From DAOUBA01 sp034432855 (GTDB lineage: Bacteria > Chloroflexota > Anaerolineae > B4-G1), in assembly GCA_034432855.1 (NCBI GenBank), contig DAOUBA010000153.1:1-33343 (forward strand): DNA of 33,343 bases, in the 5' to 3' direction. The notes beneath the pieces are model-generated. The model saw only the letters and a program-made list of their open reading frames with translations. It was not told the DNA's origin and did not search any database. Positions within the stretch are counted from its first letter, which is position 1. Each line of letters begins with the position of its first letter. Positions 6,746 through 14,265 of the stretch are shown one piece after another. The position numbers and the translations under genes were made by a program.

Positions 6746-8572
6746 TTACGCCGCCACCGGCTCCAGCGCCGGCACCTTGAAGATGTCGTACTCCTGTTCC
6801 AGTTCGTAACGGAACTGCTGCGTGTAGAGCCGATAGTAGTGGCCGCGCCGCCGCAGCAACTCGGCGTGCGTGCCCATCTCGACGATGCGCCCATCTTCGA
6901 TCACCAGGATGCGGTCGGCGCGCTTGATCGTCGAGAGGCGGTGGGCGATGATGAAACTGGTGCGCCCTTCCATCAGCGACTCCATCCCGCGCTGGATCAG
7001 CGCCTCGGTCAGCGTGTCCACCGAACTGGTCGCCTCGTCCATGATAAAGATCTCGGGCCGCGCCAGGATTGCCCGTGCCAGGCTGATCAGTTGCTTCTGC
7101 CCCACCGAGAGCAGCCCGCCGCCCTCGCCGACTTCGGAGTCGTAGCCCTTCTCCAGCGTTGCGATGAAATCGTGCGCGCCGGCGAGCCGGGCGGCCTGCT
7201 CGATCTCTTCGTCGGTCGCGTCCAGCCGCCCGTAGCGGATGTTTTCGCGGACGGTGCCGGAGAAAAGATGCGGTGTCTGCAAGACCACGCCGATGCGCGA
7301 CTGGATCGCGTGCAGGGTCAGTTCGGTATAGTCGCGCCCGCCGATGCGGATGACGCCGCGCCTGGGTTCGTAGAAACGGCAGAGCAGGTTGATGATGGTC
7401 GTCTTGCCGCCGCCGGTGGGGCCCACCAACGCGATGGTCTCTCCCTGTTTCACCTTCAGGCTAAAGTCGCGCAGCACCGGCTTGTCCGGCTCGTACCAAA
7501 AATCCACGTGCTCGAACTCGATGTCGCTCTGGATCGTGCCGGGGTCCACCGCGCCAGGGCGATCCACCACTTCGGGCACGGCGTCGATCAGTGAAAAGGT
7601 GCGCTCGGCGGAGGCGATAGCGTGCTGCATCTCGGCGTAGACGTGCGCCAGGTCCTGCACCGGCCAGAGCATAAAGGTGACATAGGAGACGAACGCCTGG
7701 ATACCGCCGATCGTCAGGCCACCCCAGAGGGTCAGTTGCCCGCCGTACCAGATGACGCTCGCCATGGCCACGGCGCTGATGATCTGCACCACCGGCAGGA
7801 AGAGCGCCGAAAGCCAGGCCGCGCGGTAAGAAGCGCGGTACATCGCACCCGAGAGTTCGCCGAACTCGCGCAGGTTCTCGTCCTCGCGGCACAGCGCCTT
7901 GACCACGCGCACGCCGGTGACGGTCTCGTTGAAAGCGGCGGTGATGCGGGAATTGATCTTGCGCGCCTTGCGGTACTCGACGATGATCTTGCGTCGGAAC
8001 TGCGCTGCGACGACCACCAGCACCGGGACGACGGCAAAGACGAGCAGCGCCAGCCGCCAGTTGATGATCAGCATAAAGATGACCGAGGTGACGATGCTCA
8101 TGCTTGCCCAGGTGACATCGAGCAATCCCCAGGTCACCAGTTGGGCGATGCGCTCGGAATCGGAGGTGACGCGTGACATGATCCAGCCCACCGGCGTGCG
8201 GCTGAAGTAGGAGAACGAGAGGTCCTGCAGGTGGTCGAACATCTTTTTGCGCAGGTCGTATTGGATGCGTTCGCCCAGTGTGGCGGCCAGGTAGATGAAC
8301 ACGAACACGAAACCTGCCTGTGCCAGATTGACCAGCCCATAGACGATGATCGTGCGTGTGAGCGCCGCTACGTTGCCGGCCAGGATGCCCTCGTCCACGA
8401 TCCCTTTCTTGAGATAGTTCAGGAACGAGTCGGCCACCGAGACGGACGCGACGGCGAGCACAAAGCCGACCAGCCAACGCCAGTGGGGCCGCGCCTGCGC
8501 CAGGATGCGTAGCACGGTGCGACCGTTGAATTGGGTGGTGAATTCTTCTTCTTCGAACTCATAATCGGCCAT
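6746..8572 (-). CDS. ABC exporter half-transporter, catalytic partner subunit
   Basis: A 608-residue membrane-domain-plus-ATPase half transporter. Six transmembrane helices span about residues 30-320. The ATPase domain has Walker A GPTGGGKTT (about residue 382), signature LLSVGQKQL (LSVGQ, not LSGGQ), Walker B IFIMDEATSSVD with the catalytic Glu (about residue 506) and switch His in IIAHRLS. The non-canonical signature combined with an intact Glu complements the upstream subunit, as in heterodimeric type IV exporters of the TM287/288 and BmrCD kind. Its start overlaps the previous gene by 14 bp, so the subunits are translationally coupled. The substrate is unknown; multidrug or lipid export is typical. 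Confidence 0.93.
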   Translation of the reverse strand: MADYEFEEEEFTTQFNGRTVLRILAQARPHWRWLVGFVLAVASVSVADSFLNYLKKGIVDEGILAGNVAALTRTIIVYGLVNLAQAGFVFVFIYLAATLGERIQYDLRKKMFDHLQDLSFSYFSRTPVGWIMSRVTSDSERIAQLVTWGLLDVTWASMSIVTSVIFMLIINWRLALLVFAVVPVLVVVAAQFRRKIIVEYRKARKINSRITAAFNETVTGVRVVKALCREDENLREFGELSGAMYRASYRAAWLSALFLPVVQIISAVAMASVIWYGGQLTLWGGLTIGGIQAFVSYVTFMLWPVQDLAHVYAEMQHAIASAERTFSLIDAVPEVVDRPGAVDPGTIQSDIEFEHVDFWYEPDKPVLRDFSLKVKQGETIALVGPTGGGKTTIINLLCRFYEPRRGVIRIGGRDYTELTLHAIQSRIGVVLQTPHLFSGTVRENIRYGRLDATDEEIEQAARLAGAHDFIATLEKGYDSEVGEGGGLLSVGQKQLISLARAILARPEIFIMDEATSSVDTLTEALIQRGMESLMEGRTSFIIAHRLSTIKRADRILVIEDGRIVEMGTHAELLRRRGHYYRLYTQQFRYELEQEYDIFKVPALEPVAA

Positions 8573-10445
8573 TGCTGCTCTCCTTGTGGGACAGGCTTTC
8601 CGGCCTGTCAGCAGCCAGGAGGGGCTGCTCCACGTTCTCTAGTTCCCTCTCCAATTCGCTTTCGATACGCACCTGCAAATCGTAGATTTGCCGATAGATG
8701 CCTTCTTGCGCCATCAGTTCGTCGTGCGTGCCCTGTTGCACGATGCGGCCCTGGTCGAGCACCAGGATCAGGTCGGCGTTCATCACGCTCTGGATGCGAT
8801 GGGCGATGATGAAGGTCGTGCGCCCATGCATCAGCCGCTCCAGCGCGGCGCGGATCTCGGCCTCGGTCTCGGTATCCACCGACGAGGTGGCGTCGTCGAG
8901 GATCAGGATGCGCGGGTTCTTGAGCAGCGTGCGGGCGATGGCGACCCGTTGCTTCTGCCCGCCGGAAAGCGTCACGCCCTTCTCGCCGATCAGGGTGTCG
9001 TAGCCCTCGGGGAACGCCATCACGTCGTCGTGGATGGCTGCCGCGCGTGCCGCCGCCTCGACTTCGGCGTCGGACACCTGGCGCCCGGCCCCATAGGCAA
9101 TATTCTCACGGATGGAGCGCGAGAACAGGAACGGCTCTTGCTCGACGATGCCGATCTGTTGGCGCAGGTAGTGGCGCGGATAGTCCTTGAGTTCTACGCC
9201 GTCGAGCGTGAGGCTGCCCGCGGTGTAATCGTAAAAGCGCGGCAGCAGGTTCACCAGCGTCGTCTTGCCCGAACCGGTGGAGCCCAGAAGCGCCACCACC
9301 TGCCCCGGTGCGCAGTGGAAACTGATGTCTCGTAGTGCCGGGATATTGGCATCGTCGTACTGGAAGCAGACGCGGTCAAAGACGATCTTCCCCTGCGGCG
9401 CGCCGGTGGGTTTGTAGGCGCCGTCTTCCAGCGGCTCGCGCTCCTGTTTGATGACCTCCATCACGCGCCCGTAGGAGACCAGGCCGGTGGACATTTGCAC
9501 GATGATGCGTCCCAGGTCGCGCATCGGCCAGATCAGCCAGACGAGCAGGCCGATGTAGGCCATATAGTCGCCCAGCGTGATCGTGCCGCGGATCGCCATC
9601 AGTGCGCCGATGAGGTAGCCGGCCAACATCTGCGCGTGGCACAGGAGGTCCGAGGCCGGCCAGAAGAGCGAATGCATCGTCAGCAGCCGCTGGCCGCGCC
9701 GGAACTTTTCCCAGTTGTCGCGCTCGAACTTGTCCCGCTCGTAATCTTGCCGGGCGAATGCTTTGACCACACGCACGCCGGTCAGGTTCTCTTGCAGGGT
9801 GGTCGAGAGCGTGGCTTCCTGCTCCTGGTATGCCTCGTAGGCTTTCGAGACCCGCTTGAAGAAGAAGGCCGAGACGGCGACCAGGAATGGTACGGCCACG
9901 ATCGAGACGAGCGCCAACCGCCAGTTCAGGCTCAAGAGCGCCGCCAGGTTGACGATGAACAGCAGGGCGATGCGGCCCATGCCGATGGCCTGGTCGGCGA
10001 AGAAGCGGCGGATGGCGTCTACGTCGGAAGTGGAACGCTGGATCAGTTCGCCGGTTTGCGTCTGGTCGTGGTAGGTGAACGAGAGGCGCTGGATGTGGTC
10101 GAACATATAGTTGCGCAGGCGCAGTGCGACGCCCTCCGCTGTCCTGGAGGCGAGGCGTCCGCTCAGGAAGGAGAGCGAGCCCTGTACGAGCGCCAGGCCC
10201 ACGAAGCCCAGCGCGACGAACGGTAGTTGCTGGGGCAGGGCCGCTGTGCTGGCGAGCACGGTGTCTACCAGGTAGCGCAGCAGTAAGAGGGTTGCCGTGC
10301 GCGCCAGCGTCGCCAGGCCCAGGCTGGTGATCGCTCCCAGGTAGGTCAGGCGCAGGCTGGCTGCCATACGCCACAGGCCGACGAGGCGGTTATCGGAAAT
10401 CGCGTTTCTGAAGTTGAACGTGGGTTGTGTAGGTGATGCTGCCAT
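8559..10445 (-). CDS. ABC exporter half-transporter, degenerate-site subunit
   Basis: A 628-residue half transporter with six transmembrane helices (about residues 35-340) and an ATPase domain: Walker A GSTGSGKTT (about 387-395), signature LSGGQKQR, Walker B ILILDDATSSVD with Asp in place of the catalytic Glu, and IIAHRIQ. The Asp makes its own ATP site degenerate; that site pairs with the LSVGQ signature of the next subunit, so only one of two ATP sites should hydrolyse well. The start ATG 10445 follows AGGAAGG. The gene is first in its operon, but it lies behind two terminators and a leader ORF, so expression should depend on antitermination. Confidence 0.93.
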   Translation of the reverse strand: MAASPTQPTFNFRNAISDNRLVGLWRMAASLRLTYLGAITSLGLATLARTATLLLLRYLVDTVLASTAALPQQLPFVALGFVGLALVQGSLSFLSGRLASRTAEGVALRLRNYMFDHIQRLSFTYHDQTQTGELIQRSTSDVDAIRRFFADQAIGMGRIALLFIVNLAALLSLNWRLALVSIVAVPFLVAVSAFFFKRVSKAYEAYQEQEATLSTTLQENLTGVRVVKAFARQDYERDKFERDNWEKFRRGQRLLTMHSLFWPASDLLCHAQMLAGYLIGALMAIRGTITLGDYMAYIGLLVWLIWPMRDLGRIIVQMSTGLVSYGRVMEVIKQEREPLEDGAYKPTGAPQGKIVFDRVCFQYDDANIPALRDISFHCAPGQVVALLGSTGSGKTTLVNLLPRFYDYTAGSLTLDGVELKDYPRHYLRQQIGIVEQEPFLFSRSIRENIAYGAGRQVSDAEVEAAARAAAIHDDVMAFPEGYDTLIGEKGVTLSGGQKQRVAIARTLLKNPRILILDDATSSVDTETEAEIRAALERLMHGRTTFIIAHRIQSVMNADLILVLDQGRIVQQGTHDELMAQEGIYRQIYDLQVRIESELERELENVEQPLLAADRPESLSHKESSNGRL

Positions 10446-10507
10446 TTTGCCTTCCTGAATCAGCGAGTCAGCGAAGTGAAGCGGCGAGTCGGCGAATGAA
10501 GCGGCAC

Positions 10508-10546
10508 AAAAAAAACAAGGCTACGGGCGGGTGCCCACAGCCTTGT
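10508..10546 (-). terminator. Second intrinsic terminator (T2) before the ABC genes
   Basis: On the minus strand ACAAGGCT (10546 to 10539) pairs with AGCCTTGT (10522 to 10515). The inner six pairs (GTGGGC with GCCCGT, two G-U) close an ACCC loop, giving a 14-bp stem. Seven further T residues follow (10514 to 10508). It terminates towards the ABC genes. Confidence 0.85.
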
Positions 10547-10579
10547 GGGAAAGCGCGATACATCAAAAAGGCCGTGGGC
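10533..10579 (-). promoter_or_regulatory. Predicted antiterminator pairing between T1 and T2
   Basis: The 3' arm of T1, GCCCACGGCCTT (10579 to 10568), is complementary to AAGGCTGTGGGC (10544 to 10533), which is the 5' arm of T2. The stem has 12 bp with one G-U pair. Forming it destroys both terminators at once, so it is a good candidate for the read-through conformation. Confidence 0.65.
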
Positions 10580-10601
10580 GCTTTCGCAGTGGCCCACGGC
10601 C
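10565..10601 (-). terminator. First intrinsic terminator (T1) before the ABC genes
   Basis: GGCCGTGGGC (10601 to 10592) pairs perfectly with GCCCACGGCC (10579 to 10570). The 12-nt loop contains GCGAAAGC, and TTTTT follows (10569 to 10565). It starts 10 nt after the stop codon of the leader ORF. Part of the loop (CACTGCG, 10591 to 10585) is also complementary to leader codons 25-27 (CGCAGTG), an alternative pairing. Confidence 0.85.
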
Positions 10602-10611
10602 CTTGGTGGCT

Positions 10612-10713
10612 TTATCTCAGCCGGACGATAGGCGCACTGCGACAAGGCAATGCTGCACTGCTGGCAAAATTGCGGAGCAATGCGTTTGGGACAATGAGAC
10701 TCACAGTGCGCAT
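10612..10713 (-). CDS. 33-codon leader ORF ending Arg-Leu-Arg, candidate attenuator peptide
   Basis: ATG 10713 to TAA 10614-10612. A strong AGGAGG lies 6 nt before the ATG, and the promoter starts transcription about 20 nt further up. The peptide starts MRTVSLIVPNALLRN and ends APIVRLR-stop. It resembles no protein family. Its position between a consensus promoter and two tandem terminators, its short length and the well-placed ribosome site suggest a regulatory leader peptide. Arg-x-Arg motifs (especially RLR) are known in erm-type leaders as macrolide-dependent ribosome stalling sites, and a leader ORF (bmrB) with attenuation controls the heterodimeric exporter bmrCD in Bacillus. The sequence similarity to those systems is limited to this architecture. 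A longer Cys-containing frame starts at GTG 10720 but runs through both terminators and overlaps the ribosome site. Confidence 0.65.
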   Translation of the reverse strand: MRTVSLIVPNALLRNFASSAALPCRSAPIVRLR

Positions 10714-10740
10714 TCTGCACCTCCTCGTAGGATGGTTTAC

Positions 10741-10768
10741 ATTATACTCTGCTTTGGAGGGTTGTCAA
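10741..10768 (-). promoter_or_regulatory. Promoter for the leader ORF and ABC operon
   Basis: Minus strand: -35 TTGACA (10768 to 10763), 16-bp spacer, -10 TATAAT (10746 to 10741). Both hexamers match consensus. The -35 overlaps that of an opposing promoter by five bases. Confidence 0.85.
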
Positions 10769-10789
10769 GCGCGGTGGAGCGGCTATAAT
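10762..10789 (+). promoter_or_regulatory. Divergent promoter towards the HAD gene
   Basis: TTGTCA (10762-10767), 16-bp spacer, TATAAT (10784-10789). It shares the heptamer TTGTCAA with the minus-strand promoter. The leader to the TTG start at 10923 would be about 127 nt and contains a repeat array. Confidence 0.65.
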
Positions 10790-10802
10790 CGAGAGCGCCG
10801 AT

Positions 10803-10902
10803 GCGTGAAGCGTGAGATGTGAAACGTAAAACGTGAAACGTGAAACGTAAAACGTAAGGCATGATCTTACGAGTTACGCATTACGTATTACGTTTTGCGT
10901 TA
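10803..10902 (+). repeat. Short tandem repeat array with inverted counterpart
   Basis: Imperfect tandem copies of a GTGAAACGTAAAAC-like unit run over about 10803-10858. The complementary motif (TTACG...ATTACGTATTACGTTTTGCG) follows at about 10866-10902. The whole can fold into an irregular hairpin in the 5' leader of the HAD gene. No coding function is seen. Confidence 0.6.
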
Positions 10903-10922
10903 CACAGGAGAAGGACATCTCG

Positions 10923-11534
10923 TTGATCCAAGCCATCATCTTTGATTTCGGTCGCGTCATTTCTGCCCAGAAGCCGCTATCGCTGTTCCGGCGTTACGAG
11001 GAAGACCTGGGCCTGCCACGGGATTCGATCAATCGCATCATGTTTGACAGCGCTGCCTGGCAGGATACGTTACTGGGGCGTAAGACGGCGGAAGAGTTTT
11101 GGCACGCCATCGGGCCGCAACTGAACCTGCACACACCTCAAGAGATTGACGCCTTCCGCCGCCGCTACCACGCCGACGAGAGGCTCAACGAGGGGGTGCT
11201 GGCGCTCATCCGCCGGCTGCGCGGGCGCTACAAATTGGCTGTGCTCTCCAACTCGCCGTCTGGCCTGACGCAATGGCTGGCCGACTGGGGCATCGGCGAC
11301 CTCTTCGATGTGGTGTTTTGTTCCGGCGACGAGGGTGTGGTCAAGCCCGACCCGGCGGCCTTCCGGATCACGCTGGAGCGGTTGGGCGTCGCGCCGGGGG
11401 AGGCCGTGTTCATTGATGACACGCCGGGTCACGTGGAGGCAGCGCGGACGCTGGGGTTGCACGGCATCGTCTTCACGACTGCGGAGACGTTGGAGCGTGA
11501 CTTGAATGTCCTGCGCTGTCTCGAAAGAACGTGA
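10923..11534 (+). CDS. HAD-superfamily hydrolase (HAD-IA, DxG nucleophile loop)
   Basis: A 203-residue cytosolic phosphatase-like protein. Motif I is IIFDFGRV (Asp8 nucleophile, Gly10 replacing the usual second Asp), motif II LSNSPSG, motif III KPDPAAF and motif IV FIDDTPGHVEAA. The DxG form is common in the YihX/epoxide-hydrolase-N-terminal subgroup, whose substrates are small phosphate esters; the substrate here is unknown. The start is TTG 10923, chosen because AGGAGAAGG lies about 9 nt upstream and MIQAIIFDFG is the expected N-terminus. Its last 62 bp overlap, antisense, the end of the convergent HAD gene. Confidence 0.87.
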   Translation: MIQAIIFDFGRVISAQKPLSLFRRYEEDLGLPRDSINRIMFDSAAWQDTLLGRKTAEEFWHAIGPQLNLHTPQEIDAFRRRYHADERLNEGVLALIRRLRGRYKLAVLSNSPSGLTQWLADWGIGDLFDVVFCSGDEGVVKPDPAAFRITLERLGVAPGEAVFIDDTPGHVEAARTLGLHGIVFTTAETLERDLNVLRCLERT

Positions 11535-12210
11535 GCAAGTCGGCAAAGCACTCCAGCACTATGACGCGCTCCGGATGTGCGATCTCCTCGATCTCGAATC
11601 CCCAGGTATGGGGATGGGGTACGTAGATCGCACCGATCCCGGCCTCCAGCGCCGGATTGATGTCCGAACGCGGACTGTTACCGATCATCCAGGTTTCGTG
11701 CGGCTGTAGGCCGTATTGGGCCAGGAGACCTCGGAGCACCCCGGCGTTCTTCTCTGCCACGATGTGCACTGCCTCGAACAGCGGCCTCAGGCCCGACCGC
11801 GCCAATTTGCTCTCCTGCGCCTTGCGATCCCCTTTGGTCAGCAGGAGCAGGCGGCAATGGCCGCTGAGCCGCGCCAGGGTTTCGGCCACGCCGTCGAGCA
11901 GCACGATGGGATACTCGACCACGCGCTGGCCGATCTGCCACACGGCATCTGCCATCTCGTCTTCAGCAGGGCGCCGATGGACAGTGCACAAGCGCCGGTA
12001 CGCGATGACCAGGCTGCGCGCGAACTCTTCCGGGGCATAACCTACCACCGGGACGCGCTCCCGTTCGACTGTCTCCAGTGTGTGCAGCGCCTCTTCCCGA
12101 TCAAAGCCGTGCGTCGCCATCAGGTCGGCAAAGTCGGCGATGCACTGTTCGTAGAAGATGTTGTTCTCCCACAGCGTATCGTCGGCGTCAATGACGAGCG
12201 TTGGTCTCAT
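11473..12210 (-). CDS. HAD-superfamily hydrolase (phosphatase-like)
   Basis: A 245-residue protein, start ATG 12210 (MRPTLVIDADDTLWEN). Motif I has Asp8 and Asp10, motif II is LLLTKGD, a Lys in the KNAG region fits motif III, and motif IV is MIGNSPRSDINPALEAG. This is a typical HAD phosphatase with a helical cap after motif I. The TGA of the upstream Mut7-C gene overlaps its ATG (ATGA, 12207-12210), so the two are translationally coupled. The 3' end overlaps the convergent HAD gene by 62 bp. An in-frame extension to 12615 is antisense read-through of the Mut7-C gene and was ignored. Confidence 0.88.
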   Translation of the reverse strand: MRPTLVIDADDTLWENNIFYEQCIADFADLMATHGFDREEALHTLETVERERVPVVGYAPEEFARSLVIAYRRLCTVHRRPAEDEMADAVWQIGQRVVEYPIVLLDGVAETLARLSGHCRLLLLTKGDRKAQESKLARSGLRPLFEAVHIVAEKNAGVLRGLLAQYGLQPHETWMIGNSPRSDINPALEAGIGAIYVPHPHTWGFEIEEIAHPERVIVLECFADLLTFFRDSAGHSSHAPTSPQS

Positions 12211-12671
12211 TTTTCTACCAAGTGTTCGAGTCGTTCCCGCATCTTGCGGAGATGGGTGCCGGGCCAATAGATGCGTCCGCAGCCGGGACAGCGATGGAAT
12301 TCGGTCTGCGTTTTCAAGACGTAGGGGGGCACGAGAGCGGCGATTTCGTCGGAAGCGACGGGTTCCAGGGCGGTATTGCACACGGTGCAGCGCGAGAGAG
12401 CCGACTGGGGCGCAGGGCCGAGGGCGTTCTGTACTTCTCGTACTTGCTCTTCTAGTACCTCTGATTGAATCAACAGTGTGCGCAGACCGCGGCGACGCGC
12501 CAGTTCCCGATCGCGGGTGAGCAGGACGCGGCCCTCGGCGCGGGCGCGGCGTGCGAGTTCGGCGTCGGCGGCGTGGTTGTCGTAGGCGGTATCGTAGCCC
12601 AGCAGCCGCAGCCACTTGGTCAGCCGCCCCAGCATTCCATCGGCCAAGAGCCGCAGATTCTTGTCGCTCAT
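12207..12671 (-). CDS. Mut7-C RNase domain protein with zinc ribbon
   Basis: A 154-residue protein of the Mut7-C (PIN-like) family. RLLADGMLGRLTKWLRLLGYDT opens the PIN-like fold with a conserved Asp, and VLLTRDREL adds a second acidic site. Two CxxC pairs (CTVC and CPGC) in the C-terminal third form a zinc ribbon, followed by IYWPGTHLRKM, which is typical of the family. It is a predicted RNase; its target is unknown. It is coupled to the downstream HAD gene by an ATGA overlap. Confidence 0.85.
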   Translation of the reverse strand: MSDKNLRLLADGMLGRLTKWLRLLGYDTAYDNHAADAELARRARAEGRVLLTRDRELARRRGLRTLLIQSEVLEEQVREVQNALGPAPQSALSRCTVCNTALEPVASDEIAALVPPYVLKTQTEFHRCPGCGRIYWPGTHLRKMRERLEHLVEK

Positions 12672-12697
12672 CGTGACTTGGCTAAAACGCTATAGTC

Positions 12698-12796
12698 TGG
12701 TAAACTGGTAATTGGTAAATTGGTATTGGTGAATTGGTAGGCTGGTAACCGGGTGGTTGAGGGGTGTTGTACCAATCTACCAGCTACCAATGTACC
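12698..12796 (+). repeat. TGGTAAT-type tandem repeats with inverted counterpart
   Basis: About eight imperfect copies of a 6-8 bp TGGTAAT-like unit lie at 12698-12756. ACCAATCTACCAGCTACCAA-type complementary motifs follow at 12770-12796. The array fills most of the gap between the divergent Mut7-C and Amt-like genes; no clear promoter was seen in it. Confidence 0.65.
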
Positions 12797-12819
12797 GATT
12801 TTACACGAAGGGGACGGTT

Positions 12820-14118
12820 ATGGCAATCGAGACCTGGCTTCCGGCGCTGTTGGGTTATTTGATTCCGGTGGGGCTGTTCCTGCTGGCCTGGGGCGGGATA
12901 CCGCCGGAGCGGGCGCGGCGGACGGCGACGGTAGGCGCGCTGGCATTGGCGCTGGCCGTGTTGGGGTATTGGGCCGTGGGGTTTGCGTTCCACCTGGGCG
13001 GGACGAGCGCAGCGTTGGGGGAGCGGGCCAAGTTGTACGCGGCTGCGGACGGATGGGGCCTGATCGGTTTGAACGGTTTTTTCCTTGCCGGCAACGAGCC
13101 TACCCAACAGGCATTGATGCTATTCGTGAGTTACCTGCCACCGGCGGCCACTGCCGTGCTGCTGGTGGTGTTGAGCGTGGCCGGGCGCGCGCGGGGCTGG
13201 CAAACGACGGTGGGTGGGCTGATCGTGGGCGCGTTCCTGTTCCCCCTGGCGGCCTGCTGGGCCTGGGGCGGAGGATGGCTGGCGAACCTGGGCTTCACGA
13301 TTGGAGGTGGACACGGCGGCCATGGCTTTGTGGATTTTGCCGGCTCCGGCGTGGTCTATCTCCTGGGTGGACTGGCTGCCTTGGGGGCATTCATGGGGTT
13401 GGGCGAGCGTTTGCCGCGCGGCGAGCCGGGCAAGCCGGCCGAGATGCCCCCGGTGCACTTTCCGCTCCTGGCAAACCTCGGTGCTCTCCTGTTCGGCCTG
13501 GGCTGGTTAGGCTGGTCGCTGAGCGAGCCGTTCCATGTGGCCGGGGCGACGCTCAATCGGCCGCTCATTGCGGTCAACGGGCTGCTGGCGGCAGCCGGCG
13601 CGATCCTTGCCTCGCAGACCTACTGCTGGCTCACCGTGGGCCACGCCGACGCGCTGATGTCGGCGCGTGGCGCAGCCGCGGGGTTCGTTGCCGTTTCAGC
13701 GGGGGCGCCGTTCGTGCCGCCGTGGGCGGCGTTGGTGACCGGCGTCGTGGCCGGGTTATTCTTGCCGCTGGGCGTGTATCTGGTGGAACGGGTAATGCGC
13801 CTGCCCGATGAAACCGCGACGGTGGCCATGGGCATCACGGCGGGGTTGTTGGGGCTGCTTGTGGTGGCGCTCTGTGCCAACGGACTGTGGGGGCAGGGCT
13901 GGAACGGGATCCGAGGCGACTATCGAGGTGTGATGGATCAAGGTGTGACCGGTTTCTTGCCGGCCACGAGATTCGCGGAGGGCGACGGTCCCAGGCAACT
14001 GGTTGATCAACTGGCCGGGATCGGCGCGATCGGCGTGCTGGCCTTCACGACGGGCTGGCTCGTCTTCCTCGTGATGAGAGTACCGTATCGCTTGCGTGGG
14101 GAACGCCAGGCATTGTGA
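12820..14118 (+). CDS. Amt-like membrane protein lacking the twin histidines
   Basis: A 432-residue protein with about eleven hydrophobic segments and the Amt/Rh layout. WAWGGGWLANLGF and DFAGSGVVYLLGGLAALGAFMGLGER match the Amt signature, but the pore His of that motif (H168 in E. coli AmtB, in GGTVVH) is Tyr here. The second motif (DVFGVHG) reads TVAMGITAGLLG, without the other His (H318). The hydrophobic pore of AmtB needs this pair for efficient ammonium conduction, so the substrate or function may differ. The start ATG 12820 follows AAGGGGA; an in-frame ATG at 12757 would add 21 unsupported residues. No GlnK gene is adjacent. Confidence 0.8.
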   Translation: MAIETWLPALLGYLIPVGLFLLAWGGIPPERARRTATVGALALALAVLGYWAVGFAFHLGGTSAALGERAKLYAAADGWGLIGLNGFFLAGNEPTQQALMLFVSYLPPAATAVLLVVLSVAGRARGWQTTVGGLIVGAFLFPLAACWAWGGGWLANLGFTIGGGHGGHGFVDFAGSGVVYLLGGLAALGAFMGLGERLPRGEPGKPAEMPPVHFPLLANLGALLFGLGWLGWSLSEPFHVAGATLNRPLIAVNGLLAAAGAILASQTYCWLTVGHADALMSARGAAAGFVAVSAGAPFVPPWAALVTGVVAGLFLPLGVYLVERVMRLPDETATVAMGITAGLLGLLVVALCANGLWGQGWNGIRGDYRGVMDQGVTGFLPATRFAEGDGPRQLVDQLAGIGAIGVLAFTTGWLVFLVMRVPYRLRGERQAL

Positions 14119-14265
14119 GGAGGGATTCACTGGCGGAAACGCACCTGTAACGCAATGGCAATCCCTCGTGACCGGTTTGGGGTTATAATGGTATTTGTAC
14201 AAGCCGGCTCTTTTGGCGCCGCCCGTGTGCCAGGAGTATGGCAAATTCACATCAAGGAGAAAAAG

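Noticed and set aside
10140..10160. GGCGAGGCGTCC inside the first ABC gene, similar to the 99-bp repeat end
   Set aside because: No second end or palindrome follows; the bases are ordinary coding sequence of a conserved protein.
10460..10720. 86-codon minus-strand frame with regularly spaced Cys (zinc-ribbon-like) in the ABC leader
   Set aside because: Its GTG start overlaps the ribosome site of the 33-codon ORF, and the frame runs through both terminators. The Cys pattern is probably chance.
12698..12796. Repeat array considered as CRISPR
   Set aside because: Units are 6-8 bp with no spacers, and no cas genes are nearby.
14120..14167. GAGGGATT/AATCCCTC inverted repeat after the Amt-like gene
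   Set aside because: 8-bp arms with a 32-nt gap and no T-run; too weak to call a terminator.
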